This document shows, piece after piece, positions 1 through 10,110 of a DNA stretch of 64,000 nt (the stretch's first letter is position 1; each line of letters begins with the position of its first letter). The notes under the pieces are model-generated. The model worked only from the letters and a program-made list of their open reading frames with translations. It was not told where the DNA came from and ran no database searches. Source of the DNA: Wurfbainia villosa (Eukaryota; Streptophyta; Magnoliopsida; Zingiberales; Zingiberaceae); contig CM045990.1 of NCBI GenBank assembly GCA_025175895.1, positions 62,001-126,000 on the forward strand. Direction: 5' to 3'. Position numbers and translations under genes: made by a program.

Positions 1-183
1 AGGATGAGGTGTTTCATCCAACCACCTTGTGCCACCTCCAACCTCCTTGTGCGCCAACTTGAGGATGAGGTGTTTCATCCAACCACCTTGTGCCACCTCC
101 AACCTCCTTGGGCGCCAACTTGAGGATGAGGTGTTTCATCCAACCACCTTGTGCCACCTCCAACCTCCTTGGGCGCCAACTTG
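1..183. repeat. 61-bp tandem repeat, three copies
   Basis: Three near-identical copies begin at 1, 62 and 123, each starting AGGATGAGGTGTTTCATCCA. The array continues off the left edge. It lies inside the truncated minus-strand LTR, so it is probably LTR-internal. The open frames across it are repeat translations and not genes. Confidence 0.9.
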
Positions 184-773
184 TTGGAGCCTTTCAACTT
201 GTGCCACATCATGGGAGCCAACCATCTTGTGCCAACTCACCTTATTTTGGGCGTCCACCACAAGGAAGCTTGGTGATGGTTTGGATGTCCACCTTGATGC
301 CACATCACCCTTTGTACCAAAACACGAGTCAAGTCCAAATTCACCCCCTTGAAATTCGAGCTCTTCTCGAGGCTGGAACTTGACTAGCAGTTGACTGTAG
401 TCAAAGGGTTTTGGACTGCAGTACAAGTTAGCTTAAAATATAAAGTACGATGGTTCTAACCATCTGATCTCGACCTAGACCTTCCATTGGAGGTATTGGG
501 TCGGATCTACGCTTAACGACCTTGCTTCGCTTTCACACGAGCTTACCTTGTAGCCTCGCTTCCGGTCTTCACCCGAGTACCTCGGCTTCCTCCGAAGTCC
601 CTCTGGCGTTGCCCGACCACCTCGGTTCCCACCGGGTGTCGCAGACCTTCCGCTCAACTTTAGCATTTCTGCACACTTAATTGAGCTCGTAAGATAACAA
701 ATATACCCTTAACTATTGAGCCTTTTGCCATAATCAAAATACCGGTTCGACTTTGGTGCCCACTGCACCAACA
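1..773 (-). mobile_element. Truncated minus-strand LTR related to family S3
   Basis: The right end, GCACCAACA at 765-773, is the reverse complement of an LTR start TGTTGGTGC. The stretch 449-660 follows the S3 LTR (compare 41540-41800): CCGATCTCGACCTAGACCTT-like text, then the same order of CCTCCGAAGTC and TCGCCCGACCACC blocks. No polypurine tract follows 773, so this edge looks like the outer (5') end of an element or solo LTR that runs off the window. It has diverged well beyond the S3 copies in this window. Confidence 0.7.
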
Positions 774-800
774 CCAACTCCTCCTTATGGTCCCTATCGT
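774..800 (+). repeat. 27-bp direct repeat, left copy
   Basis: Identical to 2770-2796 (starts CCAACTCCTCCTTATGG, ends CCCTATCGT). It abuts the LTR edge at 773. At the right copy, the translated text PTPPYGPYR directly precedes S0 gag, so the repeat probably derives from a gag N-terminal region. Confidence 0.85.
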
Positions 801-849
801 AGCCTAATATAATCCTTGTGAAGTCTAGATCCAAGAATTTAAAACAAAA

Positions 850-1168
850 CCTAGAACCAACGGTTGGGATTAAATCCCTAGATCCGATGGTTATGATGAA
901 ATCCTAGAACCAACGGTTGGGATTAAAATCCCTAGATCCGATGGTTAGGATGAATCCCTAGAATCGACGGTTGGGATTAAATCCCTAGATCCGATGGTTG
1001 GGATAAAACCCTAGATCCGACAGTTGGGATGAAACCCTAGATCCGATGGTTGGGATGAAATCCTAGATCCGACAGTTGGGATGAAACCCTAGATCCGACG
1101 GTTGGGATAAAACCCTAGATCCAACGGTGGAGATTAAATCCCTAGATCCGACGGTGGAGATTAAAGGA
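850..1168 (+). repeat. 26-28 bp tandem array, about twelve degenerate units
   Basis: Units follow the pattern CCCTAGATCCGATGGTTGGG plus GATGAAA or GATTAAAT. They vary at a few positions (GATGG/GACGG/GACAG) and in length by 1-2 bases. The array ends 17 bp before a TATA box, the place where LTR U3 enhancer repeats are usually found. Confidence 0.88.
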
Positions 1169-1184
1169 GGCTTAAGCCCAATTC

Positions 1185-1192
1185 TATAAATA
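1185..1192 (+). promoter_or_regulatory. Putative LTR TATA box
   Basis: TATAAATA followed by a G-rich stretch and then a CT-rich leader from about 1260. It lies directly downstream of the tandem array, like the U3/R organisation of the T element LTRs further on. Confidence 0.6.
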
Positions 1193-2270
1193 GGGGGCTT
1201 AGGCTTGGTCGACAAGAATTAATTGGATTAGAATTAGGGTTTGGCTCTTCTCAAAGTGGGCGGCTAGGGTTTGGAGCAAAAGTGGGCGGCAACCATCTTC
1301 CTTCTCCTTGTTGCCGGCACCCATCTTCCTCCATCAACACTTGGCCGGCGCCCATTCTCAAGGCCTCTCTCTTATTCCTTGGCCAGCGGTTCTCCTTCCA
1401 TTGGTGGCCGGTGCTCTTCCTCCTCCCTTTCTCCTTGGTGGCCGGCGGCAACCCCTCTTCAAGTTGGCCGGCGCTTCATCCACTTGCTCCTTGCCCGGCG
1501 GTTGCACCAAATTCCCTAATTTGGTGGCCGATTCTAGAAAGGATAGGTATTTGTTGGTTCTTCTCTTTGTTCGCAGAGGACAAGGAAGGGAAGAACGCGA
1601 TCTAGAAGGCTTCTACTCATGGAGGATCTTCGTCCACACGTCGTCCACGAGAAGGATAGGACATACGGTAGAGATCGTAAGGTATAAAGTTTTTTTTTTA
1701 ACTTTATTTACAGATCTGATCATGTTCTTTTATGTTTTGATTATACATGTATGCGTATGAATATATATTGTATAATCATGGACCCCGAAGACAAACACAA
1801 AAACCGGCGATCCGTCCGTCGTCTCTTCCGCGGCTAACCAACTAGAAGAGTTGTGTTGCTTGAACAACTAGTTTGTTCAAGCGACCACTCAAGTTGTTAG
1901 CACGACGACGAAATGGTTGTGCTAAGGAAGCTCATCCCATCCTGATTAATTCTTTCATTAGTGAAAATTTTAATCCGGGGACATGGGAGCCAATGAGCCT
2001 CTGAAGCAATGACCTACACAAGCTACACTACAACCATGCCAATGGTTTGTCCAAAACCATCTTGGTCATGAGCCTCTACTTATATTTTACAAGGGACTGA
2101 TAACATGATCTTCTGTGCCACACCAAGCACCATGTTATCTACAATGTAAAATATTAGATAATATGCACACATATATAATAAATATATAAAGTGCAAACAA
2201 TGATCATGTGATTCTTATTCCAAAATAAAATGTTCATACAAAAAAGAGCTAGGCTTTCAGTATACACAAT

Positions 2271-2283
2271 TGGTATCAGAGCT
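2271..2283 (+). promoter_or_regulatory. Primer-binding site (tRNA-iMet type)
   Basis: TGGTATCAGAGCT, complementary to the 3' end of plant initiator-Met tRNA. It is separated from the presumed LTR end by AT. It marks the start of an internal region whose matching element has been rearranged away. Confidence 0.75.
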
Positions 2284-2429
2284 AGGTTCCATGTCAAGCT
2301 ATGAATCTCGAACGAAAAAAAGGGGAGCTCCCATGTCTGGATCAAGAGAACCACATTAAGTCCTATTGGGTTAAGGATCAGATGTCAAGTGAAGGAAGTC
2401 CTTCGAGGACATATAGGCTTGAGGGGGGA

Positions 2430-2680
2430 CTCATTATGGTCCTTCGTTTGAGAGGGGGATTATTGGAGTATGGAGAATACAATCAAAGTCCCACATTGGC
2501 AAAACATGGAAAAGATCATGTGCTTATAAGATCAAAAGATATCTCAATTTAAATGAGGCCTTTTGGGTGAAGCCCAAAAACAAAACCATGAGGGCTTAGA
2601 CCCAAAGTGGACAATATCATACCATAGTGGAGATATATACGGGATCTTATAAGTACTTACAATTAATTTATGGGGGTTGG
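2430..2680 (+). mobile_element. TRIM-like LTR fragment
   Basis: Contains AGTCCCACATTGGC (about 2488), a TATA-like CTTATAAG (about 2522), then GAAGCCCAAAAACAAAACC and AAAGTGGACAATATCATACC. This text resembles LTRs of small TRIM-type plant elements that I know of, but I have no alignment. No partner LTR or coding sequence is present. Confidence 0.35.
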
Positions 2681-2769
2681 TGAGGTTGTTCAATGATGAT
2701 CCTCTAGTGGAATGGAACATCATTGATGGATCAAGTTTGTGTGGTTCTGATCCATCGGGTGGCCAAGAT

Positions 2770-2796
2770 CCAACTCCTCCTTATGGTCCCTATCGT
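2770..2796 (+). repeat. 27-bp direct repeat, right copy
   Basis: Second exact copy of 774-800, 1,996 bp away. It reads PTPPYGPYR and joins directly to the gag frame beginning near 2797, with the usual gag N-terminal segment missing between them. Confidence 0.85.
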
Positions 2797-3738
2797 GTGC
2801 CAAGGATATGTGGGAGAAGCTAGTGGAGCTTCATGAAAGCACCTCAGAAGCCAAATTAGCAAGAATAGATCTCCTTCGCTCTCAATTGAACAACATCAAA
2901 CTCGATAAAGGGGAGAAGGTATTATCCCTTCATTCACGCTTTAAAGAGATTATTAATGGCCTAACAAGTGTAGGGGAGAAGCTCTCCAATAGAGACAAGA
3001 TAATAAAAGTCATAGACGCCTTCCCCCAGTCATCAAATTAGAGCTCCATGGTGGACTATTTTTACATTTCAAAGAATCTAGAGGTAAGTACTCTAGATGA
3101 ATTTTTCTCTACTATGGAGCTTCACGAAACTAGACTTGAAGGTATAGTAGAAGAACCAAAGAGCCAACTAAGGGGATTGGCACTAGTAGCAAACAAGGGG
3201 AAGAAGAAGAAGGAGATTACACCTTCCTCATCAGATGAAGAATCATCCTCCTCCTCCTCTATGGATAGCAATGAAGAAGCCTACATGGTAAGGAAGGTAA
3301 GATGTGCTTTGAAAAATTTTAAGTTTAACAAATCTAATGATAGGAGAAGAAGGCCAAAAAGAAAGATAATATGCTACAATTTCCAAGGAGAGGGATACAT
3401 AAGGGATGATTGTCCCCTCTTGAACAAAAGCAAGGAAGAGAGAAGGAAGAAAGAAGACAAAAAGAAGGGGAGCAAAAAGAAGGAAGAAGAAAGAAAAACT
3501 AAAGAAAAAGGGAAGGTCAAGGCACACAAAGCCACGTGGGATGATCCTTCATCATCATTAAAAGGAGAACAAGCATTCACAAGCCTTGCCCTAATGGAAA
3601 TAGAAGACTTGGACTCCACCTCCTCCAAAAAAGAAGAAACAAGCTCAAGTGATAAGAGCTCAAGTGAAGGGGGAGCTTCAGTTTCATCCTCATCGGCATC
3701 ACAAGAAGGAGATTGGGTAAGTGAGGTAACAAATCTCC
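2797..3738 (+). pseudogene. S0 gag, 5' portion (Ty1-copia Sirevirus-like)
   Basis: This part of gag encodes the capsid-like protein that assembles retrotransposon particles in the cytoplasm. The frame reads DMWEKLVELHE near the start, the conserved UBN2-type gag segment, followed by the leucine-rich helical region. An in-frame TAG at 3039-3041 breaks it, and the frame resumes at 3048. A degenerate zinc knuckle lies near 3370-3412 (CYNFQGEGYIRDDC: the second Cys is Phe and the His is Tyr). It is followed by a Lys/Glu-rich stretch and acidic Ser clusters. The frame runs into the S1 insertion at 3739. Removing S1 and one TCTCC copy leaves the frame open into 9653. The first about 100 residues are missing at the 27-bp repeat junction. 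It cannot make functional Gag. Confidence 0.82.
3734..3738 (+). repeat. Target-site duplication of S1, left (TCTCC)
   Basis: TCTCC directly before the LTR start TGTTGG at 3739. The same five bases follow the 3' LTR at 9653-9657. Confidence 0.92.
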
Positions 3739-3829
3739 TGTTGGGAGATTGTTGGTGCAATCGTCCCAGAGCAGTACCCTGATAGTATTTTGATGATAGA
3801 CAAAACTCATGACATTGGATTGTCATGGG

Positions 3830-4152
3830 AAAGTCCAAAGCATTGCGAAGCCGTGCGCTTGGTGCTTGGCATGGGAAAGTCCAAAGCATTGCGAAGCCGT
3901 GCGCTTGGTGCTTGGCATGGGAAATCCAATGCATTGCGAAGCCGTGCGCTTGGTGCATTTGGGAAGTCTTGAGGACTTGGTAAGTTCACTAGGCTCGGGG
4001 TCCTTGAGTCGGTGAAGGATGGCATTGCGAAGCCGTGCGCTTGGTGCATCCGAGGGACCGCCGGACGGGGAGCGAATGGAGTGAGCCCAAAGGGAAGCAT
4101 ACTTCTAGGGCATGAGACGCGAAGGATGGCGTTGCGAAGCCGTGCGCTTGGC
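3830..4152 (+). repeat. S1 LTR short tandem repeats (46-bp unit plus dispersed copies)
   Basis: GCATTGCGAAGCCGTGCGCT occurs at 3840, 3886 and 3931 (spacing 46 and 45) and again near 4022, with a one-base variant near 4129. AAGC and GCTT inside the motif can pair across CGTGC. The same unit recurs in the S0 LTR (11390-11520). Confidence 0.9.
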
Positions 4153-4591
4153 GCATCCGAGGGACGAGGCCGAGGGAAGAGAGCTTCGTGGGGAACTCCA
4201 TGAGGGATAAGGTGGACTTGGCCATCGAGGCTCAAACATCGTTATATTTGAGGTTTTAGCCGACATCATAGGTGTCGATCTGGTCGATGGGTTCGACCGT
4301 GTTCGATCAACCAAGATTAGTTGATCACCGACCGCCGCGGGAGGCAATGATCGATGGAGATCACCGACCGCCAATGGGTGGCGCCGATCGATGACACTGC
4401 ACGGCATGTAATCGGAGTCGACTCGACCGGGCACTCGATCGATGGATGATCACCGATCGATGGGTGCCATCACGATCGATGTGTGATCCGCTGGAACTTA
4501 ACCAACGTGGATCCGCCGTTGCCAGAGACAACGGATCGATACCCGATCGATGGTCACGATCGATCGATGGGCGCAAAATGCTTGATGCAGT

Positions 4592-4600
4592 TATATAAAG
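4592..4600 (+). promoter_or_regulatory. S1 5' LTR TATA box
   Basis: TATATAAAG followed by GAGCACGAGTTGGAGG, equivalent to TATAAAA at 9177-9183 in the 3' LTR. It lies directly downstream of the scrambled palindrome cluster. Confidence 0.65.
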
Positions 4601-5066
4601 GAGCACGAGTTGGAGGATTTCACAAGGGCTTTTGGGTGACTTTGAGGGGAATTGCTGTTGCATTCCAGGACCTTCAAGAGCAAGAAAAGCAAGCAACAAG
4701 AAAGCGATCAAAAGCAATCGGTGTAAAAGTTATCTTTGTATTGTCTTTGTATTTCTTGTTGTATTTCATTACTTAGTGTAATAGCTTGTGAGAGGTTTCT
4801 CCACCTCCGACGAGTGTCGAAAAGGAGTGTTATAGTTAGTGCCGTGAGCATAACTAGAGCTCGAGGAGCTCACCCGTGGAGTAGGAACCATTCGGTTCCG
4901 AACCACGTATATCGTTGTGTTTTTGTTTGTGTGTATTTGTGTTTCTTGTTAGTATTATTATTGTTATTCAAGCGCTAACAAGAATTGTAGACGAGAACGA
5001 ACAAAATACGACGGACAACTAACGAGGGCTATTCACCTCTAGCCGCCAACCGACGCGCCCAACAAG

Positions 5067-5078
5067 TGGTATCAGAGC
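5067..5078 (+). promoter_or_regulatory. S1 primer-binding site
   Basis: TGGTATCAGAGC two bases after the LTR end, complementary to initiator-Met tRNA, the usual Ty1-copia primer. Confidence 0.92.
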
Positions 5079-5120
5079 GAGGTCGCTCTTCAAGGACTAA
5101 CCGCCGCGAGAGCACTACAA

Positions 5121-6703
5121 ATGGCCGGCTTCATCCATCCACCAAAATTCGATGGAGATTTTTCTTGGTGGAGGAAACGGATGGAGGTATATCTCGAAAC
5201 CAATTTTGATTATATGATTATTGTAGAAAATGGTTTTGAGATGCCTAGGGATAAAAACAACAAGCAAATTGAGAAGTCAAGGTGGACCCAAGACCAAATT
5301 AAGGACTTCAAGACAAATCTTGAGGTAATAAAATTACTTAGTGATTTATTACCTAACACTATTTGGTCTAGATTGGGTAACTATAGGGATGCTAAGGAAT
5401 TATGGGAGAAAATAATGAAATTCCAAAAAAATTCCCAATCGGCACAAGTAGAGGAGAATGCCGAAGAAGAAGCACCCACAACATTTGAAGATGTTGATGA
5501 TTTGGTGGAGACCTCCACCTCTAGCATTGAGGGGGAGGAAAGGCAATCTTCCATCCCGAGCAAGAACAAGAAGCATCCACTTTCGAGAAGTGAAGATCAT
5601 GAAGAGGCCTCCACCACCTCCCTAGGTAACTCAAGTGTTATTATTTTAAATAAAAAACACATAATATGCTTTGAGTGTAGGGAGAAAGGGCATTACAAGA
5701 GCAAATGCCCTAAATTGGCTAAGGAAAAGGCATCAAGACCGAAAGTCAACCCAAAGTCAAAGGATGCCGGTGTTACCAAAATCAAGAGCAAAGAGCACAT
5801 TGTGTGTTTCAAATGCAATCAAAAGGGATACTACCGAAGCCAATGCCCTAGGGGGAGGAAGAAAGGGCAAGAAGGTGCAACTCATGTAGGGGGAGCTCCT
5901 AAAGCTAACCCTAAGGTAAATTTACTTAATGCACCTTTAATTCCTAAAGTTAAAAAGCATGCTAAAAATTATTTTAGTTCTCTTGCTATTATCAATGAAA
6001 AGCATGCTAAGAGAAATAATAAGGTATATTGTCTAGGTGCCAAACATGTTCATATAACTAAAGACAAACCTAGGACTCAAAACACTAGATCTATTTTACC
6101 TAGAGAGTCAATTAGGAAAGTTCAAGAAAACTTGGGTGTTAATCCCAAGAAATCTAGGCACATGCCTAAAAAGAAATTCATTCCTCAAAAATCAAATGAA
6201 AATTCAAAATTGAGGAAATTAGAGCTTGAGAACCAAGTCTTGAGGTCAAGGCTAGAAAAATTAGAGAAGACCCTAAAAATAATATCAAATTCGGTTAAGG
6301 GGTCAAATTCCCAAAAGTCAAGACCTAGGAAGCAAGAAATATTTAAGGGCAAGAAGGGTTTGGGTCACAAACCTATGTCCTATCATAATGTTCCATTTAA
6401 TTATGGAACCACATCTAGGTCTAGAAAACCAAGGCTAATAGGAAGTTATCCCTAAGTCTAGCTATGGTGTGTTTAGTCGCCAAGGACTTAAGAAAAACCA
6501 AGAAGGCCACTAAGAAGGTCAATGGAGGAGTCACCTCTAGAGTTGACCCAAGTAAGACCCAAAAGACTATGGTTTTAAAACCAAAAAGGGTCATTAGAAA
6601 GGTATCTAGGGAAGTTATCCTAGGGAATACCTTGTTAACCCAAGGAGCTCCAATAGGTATTGGGTTCCTAAAGCGTGATCGATTCACGCTAAATGGAAGT
6701 TAG
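5121..6703 (+). pseudogene. S1 gag with two zinc knuckles, frameshifted near its end
   Basis: A 444-codon open frame (5121-6455) starts MAGFIHPPKFDGDFSWWRKR, the typical Sirevirus Gag N-terminus, at the first ATG after the primer site. An N-terminal helical capsid-like domain occupies about residues 1-105. A Glu/Ser-rich linker follows (about 110-170). Two CCHC knuckles are CFECREKGHYKSKC (about 184-197) and CFKCNQKGYYRSQC (about 230-243); the second has Tyr in place of His. A short coiled coil lies near residues 365-390 (LRKLELENQVLRSRLEKLEK). The C-terminal basic tail continues in another frame at 6464-6703, so one frameshift near 6455 separates them. The same tail is seen in S2b at 30600-30840. 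No pol follows. Confidence 0.88.
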
Positions 6704-7397
6704 GTGTGTCAACCCTAATTGGATGGGTAGTTAACCTAACCATAGAAGAGTTGACACATTAGGATGTGCCAATATGCTTGAGAAGTTTAAAATGATTTAA
6801 ATTGGCACAATTAGGTCTTAGAGGTATTTGTGTGCCATTTTGGGTTTTTGGCACACTAAGGAAATGAATGGCATTAAGGCAAAATGAATTTAATCCCTAG
6901 AAATGGCAAATTGATTTTAACACTTAGGTATTTTATACCTTAGTATATTTTTCTTGCCATGCTTTATTTGCCTTGCCATGTCATGACATCATTTTCATTT
7001 TTAATTATAAAAATGTCATGATCATGTTTAGATTTATGTTTGTATGTCATGTATGCTTAATTTTCATTCACATACTATGACATCATGATATTGGCATATG
7101 TTTTTATCTAAATCATATGTATGCCATAATCATCATCATGCATAAATTAAAATGAAATTAAGGACTATGGCATGATTTGATGGGAATCAAATAATATTGC
7201 CTAGAAATATGCATGAGACCATTTAAAGAACAAAAAACCCACATCTCACTAGAAATTTGCCTTGAATGTGTTTTACACATCTAGATATTGGTGAGATGTT
7301 TAGGAAAATGAAAATAAGGGTTTTGAAAACATTTTGAAAACATTTTAAAAAACCTTGGTGAAGCCTATCTTTTGATAGCTATCACCATTGAATGGGA

Positions 7398-7452
7398 TGA
7401 TACAAAGATGACTCTTTATTGAAGCTTTTCTAAAATTTTGAACTTTGTATCA
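7398..7452 (+). other. Conserved hairpin H1 in S1
   Basis: GATACAAAG (7399-7407) pairs with CTTTGTATC (7443-7451), plus one further T-A pair outside, around a 35-base loop. The same hairpin is at 31777-31834 and 40164-40221, and a differently sequenced one at the same relative place in S0 (10448-10505). Confidence 0.65.
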
Positions 7453-8273
7453 ATCTCCTAACTTAATGGGTAAAATAGTTTTCCAACATTTTTCACCCAT
7501 AGTGTTTAGGATAAGTAGTATGCATATGAAATTTCACGATTTTTAAACTTATGTATATTTACTTATGGATTTCGAAAATCCAATGTTCAAATCAAAATCT
7601 AGAATCGTAAGATCACGATCGCCACAAGAATGGCAATGATCGATGGTGAGTCCAATGATCCGTATCCGATCATTGAGTCGACTGGCACAGGCTGATTTCG
7701 GGTAAACTTGATAGTTATGCCCATGTTTAGCCATGTTTTGGTCCCCTAACCACTCTTAACCCTAGGATATGCTTGAGAGAGCATTAGAGAGGGTGGAAAT
7801 CCATTGGATATGGATTAGGAGTTGGGTTGAGGGTGAGTATCAATTTTAAGGTGGAAGAGAGTTCATTGTTGAACTTTACCTTAATTTTGATTTGGTTAAT
7901 GTTCCTATTGGCTTAGGGACTCTCCAAGGACATTGTTGGTGCAATGGTCAAGGGGGAGCAAGCCTCTAGGGGGAGGTATCCATCATGGGAAGATGGATGT
8001 GTATTTCCTCATGGGAGGAAAATTGGGTTGCCTCTCTTTAAGTGATATGGGATCACTAGAAAGATGGTAGGCATGTGTTCCTCCAAGGGAGAGATTGTAA
8101 GATCTCATTGGGATATGAGACATTCATACCCTTGGGGAGGACCTTTTTGATGTAATGTCAAAAAGGGGGAGAAGTTACCAAGTTACCAATTAGGTTTGGA
8201 ATTCTCATTGGGATATGAGAATTGCCAATATGGGAGAATTGGTAGACTTGAGATGGTAGTTTTGTCAATCATC

Positions 8274-8287
8274 AAAAAGGGGGAGAT
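8274..8287 (+). promoter_or_regulatory. S1 polypurine tract
   Basis: AAAAAGGGGGAGAT immediately before the 3' LTR, the plus-strand primer site. A second run, AAAAAGGGGGAGAAG, lies about 115 bp upstream. Multiple tracts of this kind are a Sirevirus trait. Confidence 0.88.
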
Positions 8288-9652
8288 TGTTGGGAGATTG
8301 TTGGTGCAATCGTCCCAGAGCAGTACCCTGATAGTATTTTGATGATAGACAAAACTCATGACATTGGATTGTCATGGGAAAGTCCAAAGCATTGCGAAGC
8401 CGTGCGCTTGGTGCTTGGCATGGGAAAGTCCAAAGCATTGCGAAGCCGTGCGCTTGGTGCTTGGCATGGGAAATCCAATGCATTGCGAAGCCGTGCGCTT
8501 GGTGCATTTGGGAAGTCTTGAGGACTTGGTAAGTTCACTAGGCTCGGGGTCCTTGAGTCGGTGAAGGATGGCATTCTTGCGGCCGTGCGCTTGGTGCATC
8601 AGGGGCCGCGGACGGGAAGCGAATGGAGTGAGCCCAAAGGGAAGCATACTTCTAGGGCATGAGGCGAAGGATGGCGTTGCGGCCCGTCGCTTGGCGCATC
8701 AGGGCGTAGGGCAGGAAGAGAGATTCGGTGGTGAACTCCATGATGGATAAGGTGGACTTGTCCATGTGGCTAAGTCTGAGTGTCGGAGGCTCAAACTTGG
8801 TTATATTTGAGGTTTTAGCCGACATCGATCGGCAGCATAGGTGCGGTCATTGCTCTAAATCGTATGGGTTCGACCGGTGTTCATTGAACCAAGATTGGTT
8901 GATCGATCATTTGCCATGGGAGAAGCGATCGTGATGGGGATCGATCGCCCGATGGGTGGCGATCGGTGATGACCTTGTCTGCGACGCAGAATGGAGTCGA
9001 CTTCATTGGGCACTCGGTGATGGATGATCGATCGGTGATGGGTGCCATCGGTCGGTGATGTGTGATCGTTGGAACTTAACCAGCGTGGATCCGTTGTGAG
9101 ACAAGCGACTCACGATACCGGATCGTGATGGTCACGATCGGTCGGATGGATGGCGCGAAACACTTGATCACGAGGTTATAAAAGGAGCTCGAGTTGGAGG
9201 ATTTCGCAAGGGCTTTTGGGTGACTTTGGAGGGAATTCTTTATTGCATTCCGGACCTTCAAGAGCAAGCAAAGCAACAAGAAAGCGATCAAAAGCAATCG
9301 GTGTAAAAGTTATCTTTTGTATTGTCTTTGTATTTCTTGTTGTATTTCATTACTTAGTGTAATAGCTTGTGAGAGGTTTCTCCACCTCCGACGTGTTGTC
9401 GAAAAGGAGTGTTATAGTTAGTGCCGTGAGCATAACTAGAGCTCGAGGAGCTCACCCGTGGAGTAGGAACCATTCGGTTCCGAACCACGTATATCGTTGT
9501 GTTTTTGTTTGTGTGTATTTGTGTTTCTTGTTAGTATTATTATTGTTATTCCGCTGCGCTAACAAGAATTGTAGACGAGAACGAACAAAATACGACGGAC
9601 AACGAACGAGGGCTATTCACCCCCCTCTAGCCGGCCAACCGATCGCCCAACA
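8288..9652 (+). repeat. S1 3' LTR
   Basis: Starts TGTTGGGAGATTGTTGG, ends GATCGCCCAACA. It matches 3739-5064 almost base for base in 8288-8570 and 9175-9625. It differs strongly in patches at 8570-8760 and 8820-9140, where repeated motifs are rewritten while the bases between them agree. The 46-bp repeats are at 8379-8506. Confidence 0.92.
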
Positions 9653-9657
9653 TCTCC
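9653..9657 (+). repeat. Target-site duplication of S1, right (TCTCC)
   Basis: Matches 3734-3738. Confidence 0.92.
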
Positions 9658-10110
9658 CTCCCAAAAAGCTTATGTCTATGATTTCTAGTTTAACTAAGGA
9701 ACTATTTAGGGCTACAAAGAAAAACAAATGTATGCAAAATGAAATTAAGGCCCTAGAAGAAAAACTAGCAATTGCATGCTCACATGATGATTGTATTTCT
9801 TCTAGTACTAATGATGCATGTGTAGAAGAAAATAGGATCTTAAGGGAAAAGGTAGAATTCCTAACTAAGGCCCTAGAAAAATTTGGCATAGGCTCCAACA
9901 CCCTAAACATGATTATTGGGAGCCAAAGGACTAATTTCAAAAAGAAGGGCCTAGGATATAAGGGATCCAAAAATGAAAAGGTCTATCATTGTTTGATTGC
10001 TAGGGGACAAACAAAAACCACAATGATAGCTAGGAAATGAATCCCTAAGGAGTATTTGGTGAACCCTATTGGAAAGAATCTATATTGGGTTCCCAAGTCC
10101 ATCCTTAAGG
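9653..10110 (+). pseudogene. S0 gag, 3' portion
   Basis: Continues the S0 gag frame after S1, reading from PPKKLMSMISSL. The segment 9740-9900 is a leucine/glutamate heptad-rich coiled coil (ENRILREKVEFLTKALEKFG), the usual Sirevirus Gag C-terminal coiled coil. The frame stops at 10040 (TGA). A further tail is visible to about 10110 (KEYLVNPIGKNLYWVPKSIL), the terminal WVPK motif seen in S-family Gags, in a shifted frame. Together with 2797-3738 this is one interrupted gene, with no pol after it. Confidence 0.82.

Larger units (their letters stand above)
801..2268 (+). mobile_element. Putative LTR (start unresolved) ending before a primer site
   Basis: The order is tandem repeats, TATA box, GC-rich leader with ccggc motifs (1270-1510), then an AT-rich tail ending TATACACA at 2268, two bases before a tRNA-Met primer site. 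This matches U3-R-U5 order. I could not find a partner LTR or a convincing TG start, so the left limit is only the end of the 27-bp repeat. The roughly 150-aa open frame at 1308-1760 is leader sequence with no recognisable domain. Confidence 0.35.
3739..5064 (+). repeat. S1 5' LTR
   Basis: Starts TGTTGGGAGATTGTTGG and ends CGCCCAACA. It contains five copies of the GCATTGCGAAGCCGTGCGCT motif, a scrambled palindrome region (4320-4580), a TATA box at 4592, and the Sirevirus-type tail GGCTATTCACCTCTAGCC. Length is 1,326 bp, against 1,365 bp in the 3' LTR. Confidence 0.93.
6704..8287 (+). other. S1 post-gag non-coding region
   Basis: About 1.6 kb of AT-rich sequence with no coding frame above background. 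It is alignable by eye to S2b 30842-32712 and, in reverse, S2c 39292-40826, including GGTGAGATGTTTAGG (about 7291), a hairpin at 7398-7452, and two TCTCAT/ATGAGA stem-loops (8103-8120, 8201-8222). A scrambled palindrome patch lies at 7598-7695. It holds two polypurine-like runs, at about 8157 and 8274. Confidence 0.8.
3739..9652 (+). mobile_element. S1: complete gag-only Sirevirus-like LTR retrotransposon
   Basis: LTRs 3739-5064 and 8288-9652, primer site at 5067, gag, then 1.6 kb of non-coding sequence and a polypurine tract. A perfect TCTCC duplication flanks it. There is no protease, integrase, reverse transcriptase or RNase H in any frame of the 3.2 kb internal region. The layout matches TR-GAG non-autonomous elements. 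It sits inside S0 gag, so it is younger than S0. The two LTRs are near-identical except in several scrambled patches. Confidence 0.93.

Noticed and set aside
1308..1760. 150-codon open frame
   Set aside because: Lies in the putative LTR leader downstream of a TATA box. Low-complexity composition with overlapping frames of similar length and no domain.
3374..3958. 194-codon antisense frame
   Set aside because: Shadow of S0 gag and of the 46-bp LTR repeats on the opposite strand. The same text recurs at the 3' LTR.
6704..8287. Envelope-like gene expected in some Sireviruses
   Set aside because: No long frame or membrane segment in the post-gag regions of S1, S2b or S0; stops are frequent in all frames.
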